From NCBI GenBank assembly GCA_963693285.1, contig OY848928.1, forward strand, positions 4,272,327 to 4,336,326: a stretch of 64,000 nt of DNA, given 5' to 3'. Positions 38,093-58,112 of this stretch are shown here, piece by piece. Under the pieces are notes generated by a model that saw only the letters and a program-made list of their open reading frames with translations, had not been told where the DNA came from and searched no databases. A program made the position numbers and the translations under genes. How positions within the stretch are numbered: the first letter of the stretch is position 1; each line of letters opens with the position of its first letter. This DNA comes from Xestospongia muta (Eukaryota > Porifera > Demospongiae > Haplosclerida > Petrosiidae).

Positions 38093-41000
38093 TTACTGAA
38101 TGCCATATCTTCCAGTGTCTTCACCACTTGTGAAAAAGATTGAATCGAGTAATGGCTCTCGAAAACCTGTGGTAGTTCCATCAATAATGACTACTTTACT
38201 TTTAGAATCCTGGCTAGAATCTTCTAATTCATTCATTCCATTGTCTTTTAATGGTGGATATATATGTAATGTCTCTTGAACAGTGTTTAGGAACTTGTAT
38301 CTTTGTCTCAATCTTCTGAGGAGACCAAATTGATATAAAATTACACATACACCACCTAGGATAACATATAGAATTGAGAGTAGAATAAAAATGTAGATGA
38401 AGGCTGTTGTTGCAGAGTCGCTGTTGTTAGCCTTTGTTTGCTGGAATAGGAGAGATGATACAAATAGAAGATTGAGAAGCAATAACGTGTCAACGATGTT
38501 CATCCATTTCAATTGGTAGGGTCTCAAAAGGTACTGCATTGTGACTAGTGCTATCAAAAGTAACTGCTGAAAAAGAGGCGAAGGTTTAGCTAAAATAAAA
38601 ATAAAATAGGCAACAAAATAAACAGCTGGATACCACTGAAATTTGTTTTGATAACAGCCTTGATAGAAATACAGTAAAGGTTTCAACCTGGTGATGTCTA
38701 GTTTGTGACGAAGGAGACACGAGCACATCAACAAGAGAACAAATGGAAAAAACAGTAATACAATCAAAAAAAATGAGAAAAGCCACAATGGTATATGTTC
38801 GTGAGTGAAATAATTTAGTTCTGGTTGAAGAGCAACTGCTGTCTTCTTGAGACCATCAATATACACATGTACAGAGTCCATGATTGCTAAACTAGTACCA
38901 ATTAGAGTCCAATATGACATAAAGAGGAGGAGAGCTACTGCATGCAATGAGGACCCAAGATTGACTTGATGACACTTGGGTATCAGTCGAGCTATTGCTA
39001 ACATTGCAAACACTAATGTAATGACAACGACGGGTCCTAGAAATCGAAGTCCAAAATTTGATAGGAGACCTAAGTTTTTAAAGGTGCAGGCTGGTAGTAA
39101 ACCAAACAGCTCCATATTGAGGAAAAGGAAGGTAGTAATGATAGTAACAAAACTCATTAGTGTTGAGTAGACCGGGAAAGAACTAAATGGTAGTTGACTG
39201 ACAATAGCAAAATAGAAGAATGGACCATAGAAAATGCCAGCACCAGATTCTAATGACCACTTGAGTACTGGTAGTAAAAGTAAAGAGAGAATGGTTTGAA
39301 AAATGAGTGCAAGAAAGAAGATGAATCCTGGTTCCCAAGAGTGACAATGAGTAATGCATGACACTCCTCCAAAGGTGAAGTATCTATTGTTTGCACAATC
39401 CATGCATCCTATGCCACCATGATTACCAGTGCATTGTAATGATGATTCTGTCAACAGCTCATACATTTGGTTATTAGGAATGTCAAGTGGGCAAGGTAAA
39501 CGAGTAGCATTACAATACGGAGAATGACAGTTAAGATATGAAATGACGTTATTTGCTTTGCCGAACCACAGTCCTCGAGTTATGCAAGCATCTCCAGACC
39601 TGTTAGAGCAATGTACATTGTCTTGCACATCCACACACTTGCAGATTTGTGTGGAATTGTCAAAACGGAACCCTTGAGGACATGTTTGTATAGTCAATTG
39701 CACAGTGATGTTTAAGTTAAAATATTCTTCACACTGTAGTAACATTGTCACTTGCAATTGTGGTGAAAGAGGAAATAGAGTTGTTTTAAGATATAAATTT
39801 GTGATCACACCACCTGATGATAGCATCAATATTTTATTGCCCATTAGAGACACCGACTCACAGTCTTTATCAACGCAAGTTATGCTAGCAAAACCGATAC
39901 AGTAACTGTCATGGTTATTTGCATCCTTTATGCTTAAATCAAGTGGTATGAGTTGTCCAGGAAAAACGGACACATTTTGTGTAATGCTATTGACAGTAGA
40001 AGGAGGTGTACTAGCTCCTTCAATAAATACCTTAATTTCATTAGAGCAGTTTGAGTTATTCAACTCCCTTTTGTATTCTGCGACTTGAGAAGGACTTTGA
40101 AAGTACAAATCAGATCCAGTGATAGTTGCCTTATTGTCAATGAGATGAATGTTTCCAGAACACAGCGAATGTAAATCTAGGTCTGAGTCTATATACATGG
40201 CTCCACCAAATGTTGCTTCATTTGATTGGAAGGATAGATTATTAAACGACACATTAGACATTCCATAGATAGCCAGACCACCACCTTGGTGACCAATGTT
40301 ATCATTGAAGCTAACATAACCTTTGAAGCTTACACTAGAACTGTTTATGCAAAGTGCTGTACCTTTATTGAAAGTGAAGTGAGAGTCTAAAACTGATAGA
40401 TACACATTCTTAGCATACACAATTGCCTTAGGCCATAATCTATGAACTGATGGCCTGTTACTAGTAATGTTGACATTGGCAAGGGAGATAAAGGGAAAGA
40501 CAAATGAACATTGGTCACAAAGAAATTGAATTGGGTGAGATTCGGTGGAGCTAGGTCTTGAATTGTTTACAATAATATCAGTCAAGTTATGTTTGATGTT
40601 GGTATTGCTAAGTAGAATGGAATGATTGAGGGTTAGTATAGCTCCATTATTGTGAGAGAATGAATTATTGTGGTACGTAAAAGATATGCTTTTATAATTC
40701 TCACAATTGGGAATATCACGAAGACTGATACGCACAACTCCCTCACCTGTGTTGTTAAAAAAGACACTATTAGCAACAGTCACAATACTACTTGTCAATT
40801 CATTAATATCAATAGCTAAAATACTTTTATAATACCCTCTATTGTCTTTGAAATGACAGTCTGAGATAGATATGTTAATAGACTGTGGACATTCATTTTT
40901 ATCTGAATATAAGACATTATTCCCAGTTAAGGTAGACTCAGTTATAGAAATGTTGCTATATGTATGCCAGTAATGTTGTTGTCGTAACTCAATCTTCACC

Positions 41001-41638
41001 AATACACCAAAATGCTCTCCATATTGTTCTCTCATGGTGTCATTGATATAATTATTAATGAAAAAGTTCCCATAAAGATATATGACAGTGGACTCCCTTA
41101 TAATGAGAGATGATCCATTGATAAAGGTGCAATTTTGTATGATAGTTTCATTAGCAGATCTAATAGTAACATGAGATCCAATAAAATGAACAGAATCAAT
41201 AAGTACAATATTAAATCCTTTATAAAATCCACACTCTTCAAGAGTAATGGAATTACAACCCTTCCATGTTATTCCTTGTATCTTTAGAGATCCAACACTG
41301 CATCCTTGTATATCAATGGATGAATTAACTGAGCAGCTAACATCAATACCATGACCGATAATGGATAAATCATTGTATAATTCATATCGACGCATAATAT
41401 TGCCAAGTTTGTGGCTATATGTCACGTTTATAAGAGTTTTTTTTCCTGTTATAGTTGCTCCATATAATGCATAGTCTAGAGTCTGACATGGATACCTTTG
41501 TTGTGGAGAAGGACAAAGACAACCATTTGAGTTTTTACCATTGGCAGACACGGTCAGATGACATGTAGATGATAATCCATTCACTGAGCAGAGAAGTAAC
41601 AGGAAGACAAGACCTGGTAACAACTCCATGATGATCAT
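38093..41638 (-). CDS. B3: intronless beta-helix, Cys module, ~9 TM protein (1181 aa), divergent partner of C1
   Basis: Uninterrupted frame; starts at Met1 or Met4 (41629) are both possible before the signal peptide. The start region has CLCPSPQQRYPCQTLDYAL, the entry motif shared with B2 and, loosely, A. Beta-helix repeats follow, then VFPGQLIPLDL, CPQGFRFDNSTQICKC, GIGCMDC, membrane segments at about 769-1105 with RLKPLLYFYQGCY and LRPYQLKWMNIVD, and a tail with REPLL at about 1160. A YPPL in the tail fits a YxxPhi sorting signal. The start codon is 232 bp from that of C1 on the other strand. Two damaged copies of this gene lie at 49650-51352 and 59340-60854, so this is the only intact one in the window. 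Confidence 0.93.
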   Translation of the reverse strand: MIIMELLPGLVFLLLLCSVNGLSSTCHLTVSANGKNSNGCLCPSPQQRYPCQTLDYALYGATITGKKTLINVTYSHKLGNIMRRYELYNDLSIIGHGIDVSCSVNSSIDIQGCSVGSLKIQGITWKGCNSITLEECGFYKGFNIVLIDSVHFIGSHVTIRSANETIIQNCTFINGSSLIIRESTVIYLYGNFFINNYINDTMREQYGEHFGVLVKIELRQQHYWHTYSNISITESTLTGNNVLYSDKNECPQSINISISDCHFKDNRGYYKSILAIDINELTSSIVTVANSVFFNNTGEGVVRISLRDIPNCENYKSISFTYHNNSFSHNNGAILTLNHSILLSNTNIKHNLTDIIVNNSRPSSTESHPIQFLCDQCSFVFPFISLANVNITSNRPSVHRLWPKAIVYAKNVYLSVLDSHFTFNKGTALCINSSSVSFKGYVSFNDNIGHQGGGLAIYGMSNVSFNNLSFQSNEATFGGAMYIDSDLDLHSLCSGNIHLIDNKATITGSDLYFQSPSQVAEYKRELNNSNCSNEIKVFIEGASTPPSTVNSITQNVSVFPGQLIPLDLSIKDANNHDSYCIGFASITCVDKDCESVSLMGNKILMLSSGGVITNLYLKTTLFPLSPQLQVTMLLQCEEYFNLNITVQLTIQTCPQGFRFDNSTQICKCVDVQDNVHCSNRSGDACITRGLWFGKANNVISYLNCHSPYCNATRLPCPLDIPNNQMYELLTESSLQCTGNHGGIGCMDCANNRYFTFGGVSCITHCHSWEPGFIFFLALIFQTILSLLLLPVLKWSLESGAGIFYGPFFYFAIVSQLPFSSFPVYSTLMSFVTIITTFLFLNMELFGLLPACTFKNLGLLSNFGLRFLGPVVVITLVFAMLAIARLIPKCHQVNLGSSLHAVALLLFMSYWTLIGTSLAIMDSVHVYIDGLKKTAVALQPELNYFTHEHIPLWLFSFFLIVLLFFPFVLLLMCSCLLRHKLDITRLKPLLYFYQGCYQNKFQWYPAVYFVAYFIFILAKPSPLFQQLLLIALVTMQYLLRPYQLKWMNIVDTLLLLNLLFVSSLLFQQTKANNSDSATTAFIYIFILLSILYVILGGVCVILYQFGLLRRLRQRYKFLNTVQETLHIYPPLKDNGMNELEDSSQDSKSKVVIIDGTTTGFREPLLDSIFFTSGEDTGRYGIQ

Positions 41639-41870
41639 TAGTGATTATCTGTTCAATGTACACACCTGATAATCATGTGAGCATTTTGTGTAGTATAGAC
41701 ATCCCTCTCTGTTGACACTACACTTCACATTGAATCATACTAAGTGCAGTAGGTATGGCTATGAATATTATTATATTATGCTAATTTGGTCTTGTCATAT
41801 CATTCATGATTGTCCTAATAAATTTAACACTAGAGTTGTGCGTTAAGCCTCTACTAACCTGTATATAGTC
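41639..41870. promoter_or_regulatory. Shared 232-bp head-to-head intergenic region B3/C1
   Basis: Both 5' UTRs and any core promoters of B3 and C1 must lie here unless there are remote non-coding exons. The block is kept, with small changes, in front of C2 (51353-51573) and C3 (60855-61073), even though the B3 copies there are broken. Recurrent elements include CTGTTCAATGTACACACCTG and GCGTTAAGCCTCTACTAACC. Confidence 0.6.
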
Positions 41871-49323
<7,453 letters not shown>

Positions 49324-49479
49324 ATGTATATAAGTCAAATTTATTAAGTAACCCACCAATAACCCTAATATTTATAAAGTTCACTCATTCTGCAATATAG
49401 AGATGTATTAGAATTTTGTAATATAATACAACTTTTAAAATATTTTTTGTAATATATCATTATTTCTTTCAATTTGGTT

Positions 49480-49485
49480 AATAAA
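49480..49485 (+). terminator. Candidate poly(A) signal of C1
   Basis: AATAAA 157 bases after the C1 stop, kept at the matching place after C2 (59155). Confidence 0.5.
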
Positions 49486-49649
49486 TATACTACAATTCAC
49501 TGTTAGTAGTAAAAAATCAAACAATAATAAGCAATAATAAGTTGATATAAGCATTGCAAACCTACATCTTGTTTGTAGTCATAATAGCATAAATCATAAT
49601 GAAGTCATGTACTTAATGGACTTGTCTGTTTTATAACAAATAAAAATGA

Positions 49650-50351
49650 TACATATACAAGGTCAGTAAGATATTGGATACCACTGAAATTTGTTTTGAT
49701 AGCAGCCTTGATAGAAATACAGTAAATAATGTGTCAACGATGTTCATCCATTTCAATTTGTAGGGTCTCAAAAGGTACTGCATTGTGACTAGTGCTATCA
49801 AAAGTAACTGCTGAAAAAGAGGCGAAGGTTTAGCTAAAATAAAAATAAAATAGGCAACAAAATAAACAGTTGGATACCACTGAAATTTGTTTTGATAACA
49901 GCCTTGATAGAAATACAGTAAAGGTTTCAACCTGGTGATGTCTAGTTTGTGACGAAGGAGACACGAGCACATCAACAAGAGAACAAATGGAAAAAACAGT
50001 AATACAATCAAAAAAATGAGAAAAGCCACAATAGTGAAATAATTTAGTTCTGGTTGATGACCAACCGCTGTATTCTCAAGATCATCAATATACACATGTA
50101 CAGAGTCCATGATTACTAAACTAGTACCAATTAGAGTCCAATATGACATAAAGAGGAGGAGAGCTACTGCATGCAATGAGGACCCAAGATTGACTTGATG
50201 ACACTTGGGTATCAGTCGAGCTATTGCTAACATTGCAAATACTAATGTAATGACAATGATGGGTCCTAGAAATTGAAGTCCAAAATTTGATAGGAGACCT
50301 AAGTTTTTAAAGATGCAGGCTGGTAGCAGACCGAACAGCTCCATATTGAGG
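49650..50351 (-). pseudogene. B3 relic, membrane-domain segment (first copy)
   Basis: The minus strand from MELFGLLPAC (50344) matches the B3 membrane domain for about 200 residues without a stop. After NIVDTL (about 49737) the sequence jumps back to an out-of-frame repeat of the YFYQGCYQNKFQWYP coding stretch, so the last membrane segments and the REPLL tail are missing. There is also a small deletion near 50035. At 50351 it joins the inverted ectodomain segment, so no upstream B3 coding sequence is attached in the right orientation. Confidence 0.88.
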
Positions 50352-51205
50352 ATTATCTATGTCACCTGACCGTGTCTGCTAATGGTAAAAACTCAAATGG
50401 AATCCCCTGTCATATATCTTTATGGGAACATTTTCATTAATAATTATGTCATTGACACCATGAGAGAACAATATGGAGAGCATTTTGGTGTATTGGTGAA
50501 GATTGAGTTACGACAACAACATTACTGGCATACATATAACAACATTTCTATAACCAAGTCTACCTTAACTGGGAATAATGTCTTATATTCAGATAAAAAT
50601 GAATGTCCACAGTCTATTAACATATCTATCTCAGACTGTCATTTCAAAGACAATAGAGGGTATTATAAAAGTATTTTAGCTATTGATATTAATGAATTGA
50701 CAAGTTGTATTGTGACTGTTGCTAATAGTGTCTTTTTTAACAACACAGGTGAGGGAGTTGTGCGTATCAGTCTTCATGATATTCCCAATTGTGAGAATTA
50801 TAAAAGCATATCTTTTACGTACCACAATAATTCATTCTCTCACAATAATGGAGCTATACTAACCCTCAATCATTCTATTCTACTTAGCAATACCAACATC
50901 AAACATAACTTGACTGATATTATTGTAAACAATTCAAGACCTAGCTCCACCGAATCTCACCCAATTCAATTTCTTTGTGACCAATGTTCATTTGTCTTTC
51001 CCTTTATCTCCCTTGCCAATGTCAACATTACTAGTAACAGGCCATCAGTTCATAGATTATGGCCTAAGGCAATTGTGTATGCTAAGAATGTGTACCTATC
51101 AGTTTTAGACTCTCACTTCACTTTCAATAAAGGTACAGCACTTTGTATAAAGAGTTCTAGTGTAAGCTTCAAAGGTTATGTTAGCTTCAATGATAACATT
51201 GGTAG
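50352..51205 (+). pseudogene. B3 relic, inverted beta-helix segment (first copy)
   Basis: Reads on the plus strand, opposite to the flanking B3 pieces. It starts at about codon 21 of B3 (CACCTGACCGTGTCTGC), has lost about codons 40-155, resumes at SPVIYLYGNIFINNY and runs in frame to SFKGYVSFNDNIG, where it joins a minus-strand piece. The open frame from 50382 (276 codons) is a remnant of this segment and has no signal peptide of its own. Confidence 0.88.
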
Positions 51206-51352
51206 AGTCTGACACGAATACTGTTGTGGAGCAGGAGGACAAAAACAACCAATTGAGTTTTTACCATTGGCAGACACGGTCAGGTGACATGTGGATAATC
51301 CATTCACTGAGCAGAGAAGTAATAGGAAGACAAGACCTGGTAACAACTCCAT
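51206..51352 (-). pseudogene. B3 relic, N-terminal segment with start codon (first copy)
   Basis: Normal orientation for B3: ATG at 51352 (equal to Met4 of B3; Met1 is mutated), signal peptide MELLPGLVFLLLL, then VSANGKNS. It is cut off after about 49 codons at the inverted segment. Codons 21-39 therefore occur twice, in opposite orientation, at 50352-50400 and 51240-51300. Confidence 0.85.
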
Positions 51353-51573
51353 GATGATTATTACTGATTATCTGTTCAATGTACACACCTGATAATCATG
51401 CGAGCATTTTGTACAGTATAGACATCCCTCTCTGTTGACACTACCGCTTCACATTGAATCATACTAAGTGCAGTAGGTACGGATATGAATATTATGCTAA
51501 TTTGCTGTTGTCATATTATAATTGCCCTAATAAACAATAGAGCTGTGCGTTAAGCCTCTTCTAACCTCTAGTC
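51353..51573. promoter_or_regulatory. Copy of the B3/C intergenic region upstream of C2
   Basis: Close copy of 41639-41870, with short deletions. It still sits between a B3-type ATG and the C2 ATG, but only the C2 side has an intact gene. Confidence 0.55.
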
Positions 51574-54500
51574 ATGAATATTCCTCTCCTGCTTCTCTTC
51601 TTTCTTTTTCTTGCTTCACCTGGTCTCGTGTGCTCACAAAATTGCCAGGAGTTTACTATCAATCCTAGACCAGGTCGTGGTGGCATGCGCACTCCACTGG
51701 ATAGGATTCTTCGAGATATAGCTGAAAATAGTGATGCTGAATGTAATAATGTGACAATCAATGAAGGATCGTACGTAGTAATACAAGGTTAGTTAACAAA
51801 CTTAACAATACAAATTGATGTGTTGTTTTTAGAACATGATAGTTTACTTTTTGTTTCTCTTTCCTTGCTAGGTATTGTCATCTCTGGTGGTGGTGTCACT
51901 CTGATAGGTAATGGAAGTGTATTAATACTTTTTGGGTCTCCAACTGCAACAGAATTAACAGCAATTGAGTTTATAGACCTCACCTATGTTGAGATATTTG
52001 GTATAACCTTGAATGGTTCCTCAGGTTTTTTGAGTTTCACAAATGTCAATAAAATTGCTATTTATGACAGTCGTTTCAGGTAAGTTTGTTACAAGAATGA
52101 TATATTAAATCAGCACTTTATTTTTCCTGTCATGATACATTAAAATGCTCTCCACTGTTCATGTATTGTTCATTATTTTGCTTTGTCTAATAACAATTGT
52201 ATGTATATTTTTTCATATGATCACTTCCATTCTAACAACTCATTTCCTGTATCCTATAGATCTTTCCAACGAGGAACTCTTGTTGTACTGAACTGCAATA
52301 ATGTTGTAATCTCAAACTCTCTGTTTAGAGCGAATGGTATAAAAGTTGCAACAAGAAACACTTTAGAAGGAGGATCAGGAGGTTTATCTATCCAGTACAC
52401 AAACGAAGTCACCTTTCCACAACCGCCCACTTTCCTAATAAATAATTGTAGCTTTAATACTAATGGAGCTTTAGTGGATGATAATCAAACCGGTATTTTT
52501 TCAGAAGTTGATCAAGAGGAGTCTGTGTATACTGGTAGAGGAGGAGCCATCTTTATGTTGATGCAGAATACACAACGTGTGATTGGTCTTATCAGAAATT
52601 CTATGTTCACTAACAATAGAGCTGGTTTTTATGGCGGTGCTATTTATATAGCATTTAACTCATTGTCAAGGAACAATATTACTATTGAAAATTCAATATT
52701 TCGTAGAAATAGTGCTGGTCTTGCTGGGGGTGGAATCATGATGTCATTCCAAGAAGGTGGAGATGACGATAATGTTAATAGTGTTATTATGTATAATTGT
52801 GTTATGAGAAATAACGAAGCACCATATGGAGGAGGGGTATACTTTTTAATTAGTATTCAATCAGGTTTGTGAGTGGAATGGACAGATAGATGAATGGATG
52901 GATAAATGAATAAATGGATGGATGGATAGATGAATGATTGATGGATCAATGACACTCTGGTCCTGTGATGACTTCACATGTTAAACATGTGATGTAAAAT
53001 GTAATTATCATATATTTTTTAATTATTACATATATTACACTCATCATATATGTTGGTAAGTTGATTATGTATTGGCATATTAAGTAAAACCTGTGAAATG
53101 AAAGAGACAATATTAGATTATTCTCCCACTATCTGGCCCACATTTTATTGGTTCTATATCAATGGTAATGTAGTAGGTTGATGTATAATATTAGTGTAAT
53201 TAACAGCTTATTAATAATTAATAGTTAGTATGGCAAGAATATGTGTTATCACCCACAAGTATTAGGAGGAAGGAGACTTTCCTTTCCTCTTTCCCAATTT
53301 CTGCTCTGTTATTAAATTTGGTGTTTTCTTATGTTTATAACTGTATTATCTTTTATGGTCTCCTGGTATGTTTCTTTTTAGGACGAGAAGATGGAGAATT
53401 GGGTTGTTTTGCATTGTTTAAAAACTGTACATATCGTAATAATTATGCTGGTGAGTATGGTGCAGCCATTGGAGCTACAGCTCTTAATTTGTTTGAAAGT
53501 AAAGGAGAAACCAAACCAGCAGTCATTGTTGACTGGTAAGAATAAGTATGCTATTAAAGAAACCACACAGAGTATTATTATACATGTAATACTTACAATT
53601 ATTCCATATAAGGTATTGTTATAACACTTTGTACAATTAATAATTAGTGTAGTTACAAATATGGTATCATTTGGTCACAAATTAAATAGTTGCATGATGA
53701 GAGAATGTGGTTAGCAACATGACACCTTTCCTTTAAGTGGATTTCATCACATGACTGACTTATTTTCTACTCTACTTTGAACATAAATAGTTATGTATAT
53801 ATGTCACTCTACTTTGAACGTAAATAGTTATGTATATATGTCAAAAATTACTAATAATCTAGTGTATAGACAGGCAAGTGTGTACATTTGACATATTACA
53901 TATACCACTGGTTGTCATCATCATCATCATCATAGTCTAGAGTTTGTACATATTATGCCAATTTTATTGGTTACATCATAATTATTTCATTCTTTCTTAT
54001 TGTCAGTACATTTGTCAACAATGAAGGAAGTACTTCAGTTGTTGCCATCACAAACTTTCCTTTTGTTCTGCAAGGCAAGAATATAATCACAAACAGTGAA
54101 GGTCCTGCTATTATGGTATGTCATGTTTGTTATATACTGGTGGTTAGTATCTCCTGTTTTATAGATCATACAAGCTAAAGTCTTTTTCAATGGAACTATA
54201 GACATTATTAACACTAATGTACAAGACAGTGGATATGGTTCATTGATCACCTTGAGTCATGGACAAATTCAATTAATGAGGAATACGAAAGTCTCTTTTA
54301 TAGGAAATAGTGGAAGGTCAGTCTTAAACCATGGAGAGGTGTGTAAATACTATTCATGGAACATGTCATGACATTTAAACATACAATCTAAAACTTCCAT
54401 ACTTATAACTTGGATAGTAATTTTGTTTTAGAGTTTATGAAGGTTAAGGGGTGGAGTTTGGTTATAGTAACAATAACAATATTATTATAAAGTTACATGC

Positions 54501-55647
54501 ACATTAGTAGGGGTAATATAATTTATCTCTTATTTCAGATTGGGTGCTGCTCTTCACCCAATATTGTACTCTGCTCCAAGTGCCTATCCTGAACTCATAT
54601 CTAATCCACTCTGTACCTTGTTATATGAATTCCCATATTTACCACCAGATGAATGGGAGGTTTGTTTGTCCTTCCTTTCCTCCTTGCTCCCTCACTAATG
54701 TACCAATTCTTATGTTTTGTAGGTAAACATAACATTTGATGGTAACAGAGCTGATATTGGTAGTGCAGTTTATACAAATAGAATGCATTTGTGTTCTTGG
54801 ACTGGTTATAATGACAGCAATATGTTTGATGTAGATCAAGCTTATCGTTGGAATTTTATTCACTTTGGGTGAGACATCCAATACTATGAACATACATACC
54901 TGATAGTATTAACCTCCTAGTAGTGTAAATTAACTGCACAACTATTATGTTGAACATCTTTGTTCTTTCTTTAGCCCTTCTAATTTTGACAACGCTCATC
55001 CATTTTATAAATCTGGAAATGAAAATGTTGTTCAAACTCAGCCAGCATCTATATCTACTGTGCCTATGGTTAGTCGTGCTACAAGTTACTATTTTTAGCA
55101 ATTATTGTTAATACTAAATTAGTAAATGCTGCTAAAGATAGTACATTACTATTTTTAGTAGCATTTGCTAATATTACTTTAGTAATTGCTGCTAATATAA
55201 CAGATCATAATTTTAGTGAGGTTTTCTTTTTAATAAATGTTATTACATGTAGGTATTGAAGTAATTGTTACTAATTATAACATATTTCTTTACTATATTT
55301 AGTAACAACATGTGTTCTATTTCAGGTTGAAGGACATCCAGGCCAAAACATCAAACTACAGATATCTTCCTTTTCAGAAACTAATGATTTGACATTTGCT
55401 TTCTGGAGATTTATAGCAGTAAGCATACTGACTCTAATATCAAGTGTATTAAATAACTTGTTGTCATTAGGAAGGTGGAGAAATTGTTTTCAGTCCATCA
55501 GTGCGACCTGCTCCTTTTGATTTGACAAAACCAACTGATTTGGTATTTTATGTCAATGAGTCTCTTACTACACGTCCTCTTATAGTAAATATCAGAGTAA
55601 AAACGTTACTTAATGAGGTATTATGTTAACTCAGTATGTTTGTTTAA

Positions 55648-55687
<40 letters not shown>

Positions 55688-56930
55688 GATGAGAAGAGTG
55701 CAACATTTCAAGTTAGAGTTAAAGATTGTCCTGTGGGCACCATTCTAGAACCCACTGCAATTACTGGATACAGCCAATGTGTGTGCAATGAAGGAAGAAA
55801 AGAAATTGTCTTTTGTGAAAACGGAAGAGTATATATGAATGTGAGTCTCTCAATATCAAGGACTTAAAAACTAGATGTATAGTAATGGTTACTGTACACG
55901 GTTTATTTCTATTGCATATAAACATTGTTTCATAGTTTCATATAAGAGTTCTATTAGCAAACAATATTTCATAGTCTTTCTTTTCTATTGGAAATTACTT
56001 GAATAATTGTCCTAAGACTAAGTGTAGTTTAAAACACTACATTAATACTGAATTCATTATTTAATAATTCTAACTTGTAAATTGTAAATTTGAATTACGA
56101 TATCTCTCTATAATAGGAAGAGAACTGGGCAACACAGTCTAAAGATCAATCTGATAAACTGTTTCTCTATGCATGTCCACCTGGCCATTGTCAGTGCACT
56201 GTATTTGATGATACAGATTACCTGTTCTGTTGTTATGAATATGAAATAGATGCTCCAGATGATTTGTGCAGCTGTGATCGTACAGGTATGTTTGGTAAAC
56301 AGTTGTTTTCTGCTAGTATAAACAAAATTTGTAATGAAAAAATAATTATTGCTTTGTGTATGGAATGCCCTGATCACATGTTTGTCATGTGATATTTCTG
56401 ATTTGCACTGATCACATTCTTGTCATGATACTCTGATTTCTCTATTAGGTGTGTTGTGTGGTGAGTGTAAAAATGGTACTGGAGTGAGTGTCTTATTAAA
56501 TAAATGTGTCACATGTTCTGACGCTTACAGTATCTTCATTGTTCTACTAAGTAAGTCAATAGAATATTGATGATTAATTTTAACAATGATGATTAATTTT
56601 AACAATGATGATTAATTTTAACAATGATAATTAAATTTTAACAATGATGCTTAATTTTAATAATGATCATTAATTTTGATTTATTGGTCCTTTGTCTTAT
56701 AGTTGTCTATGATTTTGTTGTATTTATTATAATTCTTAATTTGGATCGACAATTACCATCTTGGTATATTTCAGCATTGTTCTATCTACAGGTAATCTAT
56801 AAATAGTACATATAGCATTACAATTCAATGTTGTTCTATTTTTAGCTACTGCCATTATTGACTCAGCATTTTCCAGTAACATTTGATCAAGTACATCCAT
56901 ATGTATGTTCCATACATAGTAGACAACTTT

Positions 56931-56971
<41 letters not shown>

Positions 56972-58044
56972 AGCTCTACTATGTGGCCAGTTTTTTAAGT
57001 TTCTATTTTCCTTACGACTTCTGTCTCTACTCCAATATGAATAGTTTAGTGTCATATACATTAAAGTTTTTACCATTTACTATAGCTCTGATACTTGTAC
57101 CAATTACTAAATTTGTGAGGTTAGTACCCACTTATCACCACAAGACTAACTTTAACTCTCTCTTTAGAAACTACATGTTAAGACGTGTCTTAAAACCTTC
57201 ACCATTTCATGGCGTCTATGAGATTTTTATATCATTGTTTATACCTACTGTCTATGCTGCAATGTCTGTTTTGAACTGTCCCAGTATACCAATATCAGAT
57301 GCAAATCGCACTCACTATGAAGTGGTCAGTATATAGTAACAGAATGTATAGCTTGCACAGTGGAACCTCTTATAAAGGATACACTAACTCTCTATACTAA
57401 TGTTGTGGTATTGTGTTTCTTGTAAGTCTTTATTGAAAGCTAAAGGACACTTTTGAAGATTCCAAATTGTTTGTTATAGACAGTTTTTTTCTACATTTGT
57501 GACGTTTTCAGAAAGTTTTAGATGATGAACAATTTCAAAGATATCTTGTTCTTTTTTAGAGATGGTTTCATAATGGCAGTGTGACCTGTTTCTCTGATGG
57601 TGGCCATATAGCACTAACCATTCTCTCTTTAATAGTTCTGTTATTAGCCATTGTTTCTATAATACTTCATATTGTGGTATCCAGTAACAAATTTGAGGTA
57701 TTAATTGATGCATATAGTAATAGATTTGATTTAAAGTTTGTATCTACTTCTAGAGATATCGTTCCGTGTCTTTGGTGGCTATATCTATGACTAGTAGCTA
57801 TAAAGAGAAGTTCTGGTTTTGGTCTAGTGTTGAATTTGTCAAACGTTTATTAATGGTTATGTTCATCGTTGCCCTACCATTGAATACAGTATGGACTCAT
57901 AATACATGCTCAGTTTTAATAGTGTATTATAATGACAATAATTATAAAGTTAGAACATTTCTAAGTCTATATAGAGTACATAGTATAGTCACTTCTCTAA
58001 TCAAACTAGGATCTCTCAATTTGTTTCTATGTTGTATTTTTGAT

Positions 58045-58112
<68 letters not shown>

